From the NCBI GenBank assembly GCA_031551525.1, contig JAVBNN010000009.1:68081-132080 (forward strand): a DNA stretch of 64,000 nucleotides, given 5' to 3'. Made by a program: the position numbers and the translations under genes. Of the stretch, positions 1 through 7,130 are shown in pieces. The number at the start of each line of letters is the position of its first letter. Positions within the stretch are counted from its first letter, which is position 1. Below the pieces are notes generated by a model, which did not search any database, had not been told where the DNA came from, and worked only from the letters and a program-made list of their open reading frames with translations. This stretch comes from JAVBNN01 sp031551525 (GTDB lineage Bacteria; Bacillota; Negativicutes; Acidaminococcales; JAISLQ01).

Positions 1-187
1 CATCATCTACTATTACGAGCAGATATGGCGGTACTTCAGGTGCGTCGGGAGGAACTTCGCTCCGTTCGAGGGGCAGTCCCGGTACGATACGTAAAAGGCC
101 TATGGTATTTTTTTCGCTGTCACATATGGTGCAACGGTAGGTATTGTGATAAAGTGTTTTTGACACGGCAACAGATAGTTTATTCAT
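1..187 (-). CDS. Hypothetical protein, N-terminal part (runs off the window)
   Basis: This is an open minus-strand frame of 62 codons that continues past the window edge. It starts at ATG (complement of 185-187), preceded by AAAGGAG about 12 bases upstream. The visible part begins MNKLSVAVSKTLYHNTYRC, followed by TICDSE, and contains one CxxC pair (residues 19-22) and a proline-rich stretch near residues 44-56. A single CxxC hints at half of a zinc or cluster site, but the partner cysteines would lie outside the window. It is divergent from the TAXI receptor gene. I do not recognise the family. Confidence 0.55.
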   Translation of the reverse strand, partial: MNKLSVAVSKTLYHNTYRCTICDSEKNTIGLLRIVPGLPLERSEVPPDAPEVPPYLLVIVDD

Positions 188-227
188 ATTAGTAAAATAC
201 TCCTTTGGCAAAACAAAAATTTTATCA

Positions 228-256
228 ATTATAGCATGTATTTGTCGTACTGTCTA
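228..256 (-). promoter_or_regulatory. Promoter for the divergent minus-strand gene
   Basis: Read on the minus strand, a -35 like TAGACA (complement of 251-256) is separated by 17 bases from a perfect TATAAT (complement of 228-233). A TGC immediately before it makes an extended -10 (TGnTATAAT). It lies about 40 bases before the start codon at 187. Confidence 0.6.
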
Positions 257-339
257 AAATTTTGCCCAGATCTGTTTCTCAAAACAGGCTGGCCATATTA
301 TGTTGCAGCATTCATTAATTCTAAGGCGGAGGATACTTT

Positions 340-1323
340 ATGAAAAAAAATTCCCCAATATTAGTTTTTTGCTTGGTGGCAGGCATGTTACTTACTGGTT
401 GCGGAAGCGGAACTAAAACAGAAACTAAGAAAAACGAGCCTGTTTCCAATAAGCAGCAATATATAAACATAGCCACCGGCAGTACTTCCGGCACTTATTA
501 TCCTCTGGGTAGTGCGATCGCTGAAATACTGAACAAAAACATCGCCGGTGTAAATGCCAGCATTCAGACGACCGGCGCATCAGTAGCCAATATCAACCTT
601 CTCGCCACCGGGCGTGTAGATGTTGCTTTTGTGCAAAACGACATAGCGTTTTATGCCGTTAATGGAACAGAGCTGTATAAAGACAAGAAAGTTGTCAATA
701 TAAAAGGGTTGGCATCATTGTATCCGGAAACCATACAGATCATCACCCTTGAAAAGACAGGAATAAAGACACTGGCCGACATAAAAGGCAAGCGCGTGGC
801 AGTCGGCGCCGCGGGAAGTGGTACCGAGGCGAATGCCAGGCAGATACTGGAAGCATACGGCATAGGCTATGGAGATATAAAAGTCCAATACCTGTCTTTT
901 GGCGAAGCGAGCAGCGCACTTAAAGATGGTAATGTTGACCTTGCTTTTGTAACAGCCGGTCATCCTACCGCCGCTATCCAGGAGATAGCAAACTTGGAGA
1001 AAATGGTGCTTTTGCCTATAACGCAAGATAAAGCCGATATTATAATCAAAAAATATCCTTTTTATACCAAAATAGTTATCGGCGGCAATACATATAAAAA
1101 CCAGACAGGCGAAGTGCCAACTGTTGCGGTCATGGCCATGCTGGCTGTTACTGACAAAATGAACGCTGATACAGGTTATAAAGTAGCGCGGGCTATTTTT
1201 ACCAATACCGACAAGATAAAAGCCGTGCATACAATCGGACAGAAAATAACCAAAAATACTGCTACCAGTGGCATGTCTATTCCGCTCAATGAAGGCGCCG
1301 ATAAATTTTATAAGGAAAAATGA
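340..1323 (+). CDS. TAXI-family TRAP transporter solute-binding lipoprotein
   Basis: Extracytoplasmic receptor of the TAXI type (TRAP-associated extracytoplasmic immunogenic), 327 residues. It has a lipoprotein signal peptide: hydrophobic residues 7-18 followed by the lipobox LLTGC with Cys21. The mature part starts INIATGSTSGTYYPLG, the typical TAXI ligand-binding beginning, and later has GKRVAVGAAGSGTE. TAXI receptors hand dicarboxylates or amino acids such as glutamate to a fused 4TM-12TM permease. GCGGAGG precedes the ATG. The next gene is the usual companion DUF1850, but no TRAP permease follows, so this receptor either works with a distant permease or is orphaned. The substrate cannot be read from sequence. 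Confidence 0.88.
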   Translation: MKKNSPILVFCLVAGMLLTGCGSGTKTETKKNEPVSNKQQYINIATGSTSGTYYPLGSAIAEILNKNIAGVNASIQTTGASVANINLLATGRVDVAFVQNDIAFYAVNGTELYKDKKVVNIKGLASLYPETIQIITLEKTGIKTLADIKGKRVAVGAAGSGTEANARQILEAYGIGYGDIKVQYLSFGEASSALKDGNVDLAFVTAGHPTAAIQEIANLEKMVLLPITQDKADIIIKKYPFYTKIVIGGNTYKNQTGEVPTVAVMAMLAVTDKMNADTGYKVARAIFTNTDKIKAVHTIGQKITKNTATSGMSIPLNEGADKFYKEK

Positions 1324-1335
1324 AATGGTAATCCT

Positions 1336-1851
1336 ATGTATTTTAAAAAGTACACCGTAGTTTTTTTACTGGTTTTGGCAGGAGTGCTTTATTGGTGTAA
1401 CCAACTGGCCGTTGTTGTAAGCTCACAAGAATATGCGGACAAGAAGATAGTATTTCCGGTGACAAAGGGGGCTGTATTGCGTTTTTCCTGGCGGCATTCG
1501 GTAAATAAGACATTAGTTGAAGAATATTTTCATGTAAAAGACGAGAACGAACTGGAACTTTATCTCGTCAGATACGACAGTTACGGGGCGGGCATGCCAT
1601 TTTTGCCTGAAGAAGGCAAATTTGAGCAAAAGAACGGCATGTTTGAACTCGCTATGTCACGTAAATTTGCCAGCATAAAAATGGGTATAGGAGAAGAAGC
1701 GCAACTGGAACTATACTATAACGGCAATAACATTAGCCTTTACCGCGCTTACGCTCCGGGGAGCCTGATACAGCTGGAAGTAAAAAAACGTTGTCAGGCA
1801 TATATACAATACGCTGCCGCGTATTTACAAAAAGCCATAAAACAACTATGA
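1336..1851 (+). CDS. DUF1850 domain protein, TRAP-associated
   Basis: A 171-residue protein with an N-terminal hydrophobic anchor (residues 6-22) and an extracytoplasmic domain. The region around RFSWRHSVNKTLVEEYFHV, with Tyr, Asp and Gly-rich positions downstream (RYDSYGAGMPFLPEEGKF), is the DUF1850 signature. DUF1850 genes typically sit beside TAXI receptors and TRAP permeases; their biochemical role is not established. It begins 12 bases after the receptor stop, so the two are co-transcribed. The RBS before this ATG is weak (GGTAAT). Confidence 0.8.
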   Translation: MYFKKYTVVFLLVLAGVLYWCNQLAVVVSSQEYADKKIVFPVTKGAVLRFSWRHSVNKTLVEEYFHVKDENELELYLVRYDSYGAGMPFLPEEGKFEQKNGMFELAMSRKFASIKMGIGEEAQLELYYNGNNISLYRAYAPGSLIQLEVKKRCQAYIQYAAAYLQKAIKQL

Positions 1852-1870
1852 TATTTATATAATTTTCATA

Positions 1871-2005
1871 AACTGTTGCGGATCTTTGCCTCCGGCAAAG
1901 AATAAACAGCAAAGCCGGTGTGATTCCGGCGCAGTCCCGCTGCTGTGATGGCCATTCGGCCAGAGCCAGACACTGTCGCGACAGACCGCTGAACCTACGA
2001 GTGAT
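1871..2005 (+). promoter_or_regulatory. Cobalamin riboswitch aptamer
   Basis: Upstream of cobU. Stems visible: CTGTT 1873-1877 with AACAG 1905-1909; CTTTGCC 1884-1890 with GGCAAAG 1894-1900; GCCGG 1914-1918 with CCGGC 1926-1930; TGGCC 1949-1953 with GGCCA 1958-1962. The conserved core GCAGTCCCGCTGCTGTGA (1931-1948) and the B12 box beginning AGCCAG (1964-1969) are present, followed by the self-complementary CTGTCGCGACAG. These match the adenosylcobalamin riboswitch core (GTCCCGCcrCTGTGA plus B12 box). The peripheral arms are short. It should repress the downstream cob genes when cobamide is plentiful. Confidence 0.9.
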
Positions 2006-2010
2006 AGGAT

Positions 2011-2061
2011 GGTGGGCAGGCATTTTTTGCTATTCCCACCCTTTTATAAGGGTTTTTTTTA
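2011..2061 (+). terminator. Riboswitch expression platform: antiterminator and terminator
   Basis: An intrinsic terminator is formed by ACCCTT (2038-2043) and AAGGGT (2048-2053) with loop TTAT, followed by a run of T. An alternative stem pairs GGTGGG (2011-2016) with CCCACC (2035-2040). Both stems use bases 2038-2040, so they exclude each other, as expected for a ligand-controlled attenuator. Confidence 0.85.
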
Positions 2062-2096
2062 TTAAATAGGATTAATTTGATAAATGGGGAAAAAAG

Positions 2097-2678
2097 ATGA
2101 ATAAGAAACTTATTTTGATTACCGGCGGCGCGCGCAGTGGTAAAAGCGAGTTTGCCGAACGATTGGTTCATAAAATGGGCACAAAGTGTGCTTATGTAGC
2201 TACTGCGGAAATACGCGACGAAGAGATGCGATTGAGGGTAGAGCAGCACCGCCGACGCCGGGACAGTGACTTTTGGCTTAGCGTGGAGGCGCCGTTTGCC
2301 GCGCACAATATAATCTCTGATATCGTAGGCGTAGATAGCATTTTATTTGACTGTGTGACCATTTACCTCAGCAACCTCTTATATGGCAGTAGCGCCCAGA
2401 CAGAAGAGCCGGGCAACTATGAGAAATCCCTTCTGGCCATTGACAACCTTTTGGCTGCTGCCCGGGCCTCCGGCAAACATGTGGTTTTTGTCACTAACGA
2501 ACTGGGGAGTGGTATTGTTCCTGACAACGCCATGTCCCGCGAATTTCGCGATCTGGCCGGTTTAGTCAATCAAAAAATAGCGCAAACGGCAGACGAAGTA
2601 TACATGGTGGTTTGCGGCATAGCGGTGGATTTAAAGAAAGTGGCTATCCAACTGGATGATAACAGTGTGAAATCATGA
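2097..2678 (+). CDS. cobU: Adenosylcobinamide kinase / adenosylcobinamide-phosphate guanylyltransferase
   Basis: Bifunctional CobU (193 residues, normal length about 180). It phosphorylates adenosylcobinamide and transfers GMP to give AdoCbi-GDP, the activated corrinoid used by CobS. The Walker A GGARSGKS lies at residues 10-17. HRRRRDSDFW holds the region of the histidine that is guanylylated in CobU, and NELGSGIVP plus RDLAGLVNQ are typical C-terminal motifs. It is the first gene after the B12 riboswitch and overlaps cobQ by four bases (ATGA). Confidence 0.95.
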   Translation: MNKKLILITGGARSGKSEFAERLVHKMGTKCAYVATAEIRDEEMRLRVEQHRRRRDSDFWLSVEAPFAAHNIISDIVGVDSILFDCVTIYLSNLLYGSSAQTEEPGNYEKSLLAIDNLLAAARASGKHVVFVTNELGSGIVPDNAMSREFRDLAGLVNQKIAQTADEVYMVVCGIAVDLKKVAIQLDDNSVKS

Positions 2679-4189
2679 TAAAAAGTATAATGTTTCAGGG
2701 AACAGGCTCTGATGTTGGCAAAAGTATCGTCACGGCGGCTGTTTGCCGCATTTTAAAACAGGATGGCCATCATCCGGTGCCATTTAAAGCACAAAATATG
2801 GCGCTCAATTCTTTTGTCACCAAAGAAGGCGGCGAGATGGGCCGCGCACAGGTAGTACAAGCCGAGGCGGCAGGAGTCGAGCCGCTGGTAGCCATGAATC
2901 CTATTCTCTTAAAACCCACCGGCAACAGCAGCAGCCAGGTAATAGTGATGGGGAAAGCCGTGGCTACTATGAAAGCCAGCGAGTACCATGAAGGATTTGC
3001 CGCCCAAGCTTTTCCCGTGGTGGAAAAAGCGATAGAGAAACTCTCATCCATGGCGGAGGTACTGGTAGTGGAGGGCGCAGGCAGTCCTGCTGAAGTGAAT
3101 CTAAAAGCCAATGATATTGTAAACATGCGGGTGGCAAGATACCTACAGTCGCCGGTTATTTTGGTTACGGATATCGATCGGGGCGGGGCACTGGCCTCTA
3201 TCGTCGGCACGATGGAACTCTTGGATGAAGAAGAAAAGGCGCTGGTCAAAGGATTCATTATCAATAAATTCCGTGGGGATATCACTCTCTTGCGTCCGGC
3301 GTTGGATTTCTTACGGGAAAAGACCGGCGTGCCTGTTTTGGGAGTTTTACCCTATATGGATAAAATGGATATAGACGACGAAGATTCGGTGGCGCTACGG
3401 GGAAAGTCAAGCAAGGGGGAGTCCGATATCAATATAGCGGTCATCCGGTTGCCGCATATTTCCAATTTTACTGATTTTGAGGCTCTTGTCGCCGAAGACG
3501 GTGTTAGCGTTTATTATGTAAAATATAAAGAACAACTGGCTTCACCAGACCTCATAATATTGCCGGGCAGCAAAAATACCAGTGAAGATCTCTTTTTCCT
3601 TAAAGAAACAGGACTGGGCAAAGAGATAATCAAAAAAAACAAACAGGAAACACCTGTAATAGGCATTTGCGGTGGTTATCAGATGCTCGGTCAGGAAGTA
3701 CGCGATCCGCAGCATACCGAGTCCGAGTGCGACCGTTTGCCTGCTTTGGGGCTGTTGCCGGTAGTCACCACTTTTTTGCCTGATAAAGTGACCCGCCAGG
3801 TCACGGCGCGTGCATGTGCGAACTCTTTTCTCGACATGGATTTTAGCGGGGAGGGACTGCGCGGCTATGAGATACATATGGGCAATACGGAATATACTGA
3901 TAAAATAGCATGCGCTTTTACAACAGATCGTGGAGAAGGTATGGTGCTAGAGGATGGTGCGGTGCGCTCCGACGGTCTGGTCATGGGTACTTACATACAC
4001 GGTATTTTTGACAATGATGATTTTCGCCATAAGTTGGTGGATGTGTTGCGTAGAAAAAAAGGCGTTATAGCAAACAGCAGCACTATAAATATAGCTGAGC
4101 GCAAGGAAGCTGCCTATGAGAATTTGGCCGCGACAGTGCGGAAAAATCTTGATATGGAAAAACTCTACCAAATAATAGGGTTGGGATAA
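2675..4189 (+). CDS. cobQ: Cobyric acid synthase (adenosylcobyric acid synthase, amidating)
   Basis: CobQ/CbiP (504 residues, full length) amidates four carboxyl side chains of adenosylcobyrinic acid a,c-diamide using glutamine and ATP. The N-terminal dethiobiotin-synthetase-like ATPase begins FQGTGSDVGKS. The C-terminal class I glutaminase domain has the nucleophile in GICGGYQMLG (about Cys331) and the later histidine region GTYIHGIFDNDDFR. It starts inside the cobU stop (ATGA overlap), indicating translational coupling. No earlier corrin-ring genes are seen in the window. Confidence 0.95.
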   Translation: MIKSIMFQGTGSDVGKSIVTAAVCRILKQDGHHPVPFKAQNMALNSFVTKEGGEMGRAQVVQAEAAGVEPLVAMNPILLKPTGNSSSQVIVMGKAVATMKASEYHEGFAAQAFPVVEKAIEKLSSMAEVLVVEGAGSPAEVNLKANDIVNMRVARYLQSPVILVTDIDRGGALASIVGTMELLDEEEKALVKGFIINKFRGDITLLRPALDFLREKTGVPVLGVLPYMDKMDIDDEDSVALRGKSSKGESDINIAVIRLPHISNFTDFEALVAEDGVSVYYVKYKEQLASPDLIILPGSKNTSEDLFFLKETGLGKEIIKKNKQETPVIGICGGYQMLGQEVRDPQHTESECDRLPALGLLPVVTTFLPDKVTRQVTARACANSFLDMDFSGEGLRGYEIHMGNTEYTDKIACAFTTDRGEGMVLEDGAVRSDGLVMGTYIHGIFDNDDFRHKLVDVLRRKKGVIANSSTINIAERKEAAYENLAATVRKNLDMEKLYQIIGLG

Positions 4190-4194
4190 TAGAC

Positions 4195-5130
4195 ATGAAT
4201 TTTTTGTGTGCTGGGGCGCTCCTTTTCGATACCCTTATTGGCGATCCGCGCGGCGGCTGGCATCCGGTAGTTTTGATCGGCCGGCTGATCAGTTGGCTGG
4301 AAGGATGTTTGCTGGATGCGTCAGCGTCTGGCTGTCGTAAACAACTGGCTGGTGCTCTACTGGTGTTTTGTACACTTGGCACGGTATTTTCTGTGACTTA
4401 CCTGCTGGTAGGATTATTTTCTTATACCAATAACTGGCTGGCGTTGGCAGTGAATATGCTTATCGTGTCTTTTACTATATCGCCGCGCGCCTTAAAGGAA
4501 TCGGGCACAGAAATATACCTGTTACTTAAAAAACCTGATATTGCGGCGGCCAGGCAAAAAGTCGGCTGGATAGTTGGACGGGATACGGAAAAACTGGATG
4601 AAGGAGAAATAACGCGTGCCACGGTAGAAACAATCGCTGAAAATATAACCGACGGTATAATTTCACCCCTGTTTTATGCACTGCTTGGCGGAGCGCCGCT
4701 GGCGTTTGTTTACCGAGCGGTAAATACACTTGACTCCATGGTCGGCTATAAAAACGATAAATATATGAATTTTGGCATGTCTGCGGCCCGTCTCGATGAT
4801 GTGGCCAACTTCATCCCAGCCAGGATAACTGCCTTGTTGGTATTGGTTGCTGCGATGATTTTGCCTGGCTGCAGCAGTAAAAGGGCTTTGAAGATACTCC
4901 TGCGGGATGCCGGCAAGCATCCCAGCCCAAACAGCGGCTATGCCGAAGCTCCGGTAGCCGGAGCGCTAGGCGTCCGGCTGGGTGGTTGCAACTATTACTT
5001 CGGGCAGTCCTCTTTCCGAGCCTTTATGGGCGATCCCGTTGTATCGCTGGAAGCCAGTCATATCAAGAAAACTATTTATCTGATGTACGCTGTCACTGTT
5101 TTATTCGTGGCGGTATCTTTGTTTATTTGA
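4195..5130 (+). CDS. cbiB: Adenosylcobinamide-phosphate synthase (aminopropanol attachment)
   Basis: CbiB/CobD-family integral membrane protein, 311 residues. It joins (R)-1-amino-2-propanol phosphate to adenosylcobyric acid. The N-terminal LLFDTLIGDPRGGWHPVVLIG and the motifs DGIISPLFYALLGG, RAVNTLDSMVGY and HPSPNSGYAEAPVAGALG are the family signatures. Several hydrophobic segments are visible (about 60-80, 205-222, 290-310). It follows cobQ by five bases. It acts with the CobD decarboxylase and threonine kinase encoded further down the cluster, which make its substrate. Confidence 0.94.
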   Translation: MNFLCAGALLFDTLIGDPRGGWHPVVLIGRLISWLEGCLLDASASGCRKQLAGALLVFCTLGTVFSVTYLLVGLFSYTNNWLALAVNMLIVSFTISPRALKESGTEIYLLLKKPDIAAARQKVGWIVGRDTEKLDEGEITRATVETIAENITDGIISPLFYALLGGAPLAFVYRAVNTLDSMVGYKNDKYMNFGMSAARLDDVANFIPARITALLVLVAAMILPGCSSKRALKILLRDAGKHPSPNSGYAEAPVAGALGVRLGGCNYYFGQSSFRAFMGDPVVSLEASHIKKTIYLMYAVTVLFVAVSLFI

Positions 5131-5140
5131 CGGAGGGGGC

Positions 5141-6166
5141 ATGAAAGATTTTTTAGAAGATATAAGCATACCGGCACTGGATAAAACGGCCAGAGAAAAC
5201 GTTTGCGTACAATGGCGCACTATGGATACAATGAAAAACAGCTTGGGGCGGCTGGAAGACATGGTTGCCGATTATGCGGCCATGACCGGTGGCAACCCTA
5301 CTGTCGCGCATAAAGCCATGATACTGGCTGCAGCTGACCACGGAGTCGCCAGGCAGGGGGTAAGCAACTTCCCGCAGGAAGTGACGGTCCAAATGGTGAA
5401 CGGTTATTTGCGCGGAGGGGCGGGAGCCAATATAATGGCTGCGCACGCCGGTATAAAATACGAGGATATATTTATTTTAGATGTAGGCGTACAGGAAGAT
5501 ATGCCGGCGCACCCTTCGTTGGTAAATAAAAAAATCGCCTATGGCACACAAGATTTTACTTGGGGACCCGCTATGACACGGGAAGAGGCTATCCGTTCTG
5601 TGCGGGAGGGATTTGAATTGTCCAATAAATGTATAGACGCCGGGTACGGCTTATTGCTGCCCTCAGAGATGGGTATAGGTAACACTACTTCGAGCGCTGC
5701 CATCGCGGCAGTTTTTACGGGATTGCCGGCGGAAAAGACCGTGGGTCGGGGAACCGGGATAGGAGACGAACGTCTCTTGCGCAAACAGGCAATAGTTGCC
5801 AAAGCACTGGAAATAAACCGGCCTGACAAGCGTGATGCTCTTGATGTTTTAGCCAAAGTGGGCGGCTTTGAGCTGGGCGCATTAGCCGGGGTGTTTATCG
5901 CCGGGGCATCGCGTCGGGTGCCTGTTTTTGTCGACGGCATAAACGCTACCGCTGCGGCTCTTATCGCCTGGGGATTGTTTCCATCTTCGCGTGAGTATAT
6001 GTTTGCCTCACACTTGTCTGCGGAAATCGCGCATCCGGCCATGCTGGAGTTACTTTCCCTCCAGCCTGTACTTACCGCAAATATGCGTCTTGGAGAAGGA
6101 ACAGGGGCATCATTGGTCATCGCGTTACTTGACGCGGCGATAAAAGTTTTTAATAAAGAAGACTGA
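5141..6166 (+). CDS. cobT: CobT-like phosphoribosyltransferase, subunit with the catalytic Glu (ArsAB/CobT family)
   Basis: Nicotinate-nucleotide:base phosphoribosyltransferase family (341 residues). It converts the lower-ligand base plus NaMN to the alpha-ribotide. Present: ADHGVARQGVSNFPQEV, SEMGIGNTTSSAA and the catalytic motif LGEGTGAS with Glu319. Odd: the base-binding motif KPxGSLGRLE is reduced to KNSLGRLE (residues 32-39), lacking the KPxG part. A second CobT paralogue two genes downstream has the opposite pattern. Sporomusa ovata uses two CobT homologues, ArsA and ArsB, as one enzyme that activates phenol or p-cresol; this pair may be equivalent. An ordinary homomeric CobT is the alternative. 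RBS GGAGGGGG. Confidence 0.88.
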   Translation: MKDFLEDISIPALDKTARENVCVQWRTMDTMKNSLGRLEDMVADYAAMTGGNPTVAHKAMILAAADHGVARQGVSNFPQEVTVQMVNGYLRGGAGANIMAAHAGIKYEDIFILDVGVQEDMPAHPSLVNKKIAYGTQDFTWGPAMTREEAIRSVREGFELSNKCIDAGYGLLLPSEMGIGNTTSSAAIAAVFTGLPAEKTVGRGTGIGDERLLRKQAIVAKALEINRPDKRDALDVLAKVGGFELGALAGVFIAGASRRVPVFVDGINATAAALIAWGLFPSSREYMFASHLSAEIAHPAMLELLSLQPVLTANMRLGEGTGASLVIALLDAAIKVFNKED

Positions 6167-6196
6167 TTCAGGTGGTTTTTTTATTCCAGCTGAATC
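6165..6196 (+). other. Hairpin at the end of the first cobT-like gene
   Basis: GATTCAG (6165-6171) pairs with CTGAATC (6190-6196), with an inner TGG/CCA. The T-run lies in the loop, not after the stem, so it is not a canonical intrinsic terminator. It overlaps the stop codon of the gene. Confidence 0.5.
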
Positions 6197-6221
6197 TTAG
6201 TAGCACTTATTTTGAAGAAAA

Positions 6222-6357
6222 CACGGTTTTAAGTGATCTTTAGAGAAAAGTAAAAATGATGTTGTACTTATGCTGTAAAGTGTGAACTTAGCATCGCTTA
6301 ATATTTTCCGCCTGAAGAGGCAGATGTATTAGTGGCGTTTAGCTAGATAAAACCGTG
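6222..6357 (+). ncRNA. Putative structured leader RNA upstream of cobS
   Basis: The 201-base gap between the first cobT-like gene and cobS holds a long-range stem: CACGGTTTTA (6222-6231) is fully complementary to TAAAACCGTG (6348-6357). Inside it AAGTGAT (6231-6237) can pair with ATCGCTT (6293-6299, one G-U); nested CTTTA/TAAAG (6238-6242 with 6276-6280) and AAGT/ACTT also pair; GCCT-GAAG-AGGC (6310-6321) forms a hairpin. Together these give a three-way-junction-like fold ending just before the cobS RBS. It lacks the B12 box, and I do not recognise a known riboswitch class. Pairings were found by eye; no energy calculation was done. Confidence 0.4.
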
Positions 6358-6367
6358 CGAGGAGATT

Positions 6368-7114
6368 ATGAACGACTTTATTACAGGACTAGGTTTTCTG
6401 ACGCGCATCAAATTGAAAAGTCAGGAAATATGGGAAGACGATGCATTTTCCCGCAGTTTGCCGTGGTTTCCTTTGGTGGGGGCCGTGATAGGACTTTTCC
6501 TGGCCGGAATAAACTGGCTTAGTATGCCCTTTTTTACTGACTATATTCGTGTGGCACTGTTATTGGGTGGGGAGTTATATATAACGGGTGGTCTGTTGTG
6601 CGATGGTTTGATGGATACAGCCGACGGCGTATTTTCCGGCCGCAGCCGTGAGCGCATGCTGGAAATCATGAAAGACAGCGCAGTAGGAGCTAATGGCATG
6701 ATCTTTTTTGTTGTGCTGATGATTTTTAAAACAGCCTTGTACCTTTCCTTGCCAGCCAAAACACTCACCTGTATCCTGTTTGTGATGCCAGTAGTCACTC
6801 GTCTCATTATCGTGGGGGCAGTGACGCTGTTTCCTTACGCCAGGGCGGAAGGTACCGGCCAATTGTTCGTACGCTATGCCCGAAAAGCTTATTTGTATAA
6901 GGCGTTGCTGCTAACTGCGCTATTGACCGCATTACCACTGGCTCCAGAGACAAGTTTCGCCGCTTTGGCCACACTTGCCAGTTCTTGGTATGGCGCCCGC
7001 TATCTGGTGAAAATATTGGGCGGATTGACTGGAGATACATATGGTTTTCTGGCGGAAACCGGTAATGTAACCTATTTGTTTTGCGCATACTTTTATCTGG
7101 TTTTTATCCGCTAA
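6368..7114 (+). CDS. cobS: Adenosylcobinamide-GDP ribazoletransferase (cobalamin synthase)
   Basis: CobS (248 residues) is the membrane enzyme that joins AdoCbi-GDP to the alpha-ribotide of the lower base. Signatures: FLTRIKL near the start, the CDP-alcohol-transferase-like aspartate motif DGLMDTADGVFSGRSRERMLEIMKDS (in residues 78-103) and GANGMIFFV. Several membrane helices follow. GAGGAGATT precedes the ATG. It lies between the two CobT-like genes, so product and user of the activated base are encoded together. A 201-base gap upstream may give it separate regulation. Confidence 0.94.
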   Translation: MNDFITGLGFLTRIKLKSQEIWEDDAFSRSLPWFPLVGAVIGLFLAGINWLSMPFFTDYIRVALLLGGELYITGGLLCDGLMDTADGVFSGRSRERMLEIMKDSAVGANGMIFFVVLMIFKTALYLSLPAKTLTCILFVMPVVTRLIIVGAVTLFPYARAEGTGQLFVRYARKAYLYKALLLTALLTALPLAPETSFAALATLASSWYGARYLVKILGGLTGDTYGFLAETGNVTYLFCAYFYLVFIR

Positions 7115-7130
7115 GGTTTGGAGGTTACTA

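Noticed and set aside
6222..6357. Miniature inverted-repeat element (MITE) reading of the 10-bp terminal inverted repeat
   Set aside because: No flanking target-site duplication is visible, and internal nested stems plus placement directly before cobS fit a cis-acting RNA better; not fully excluded.
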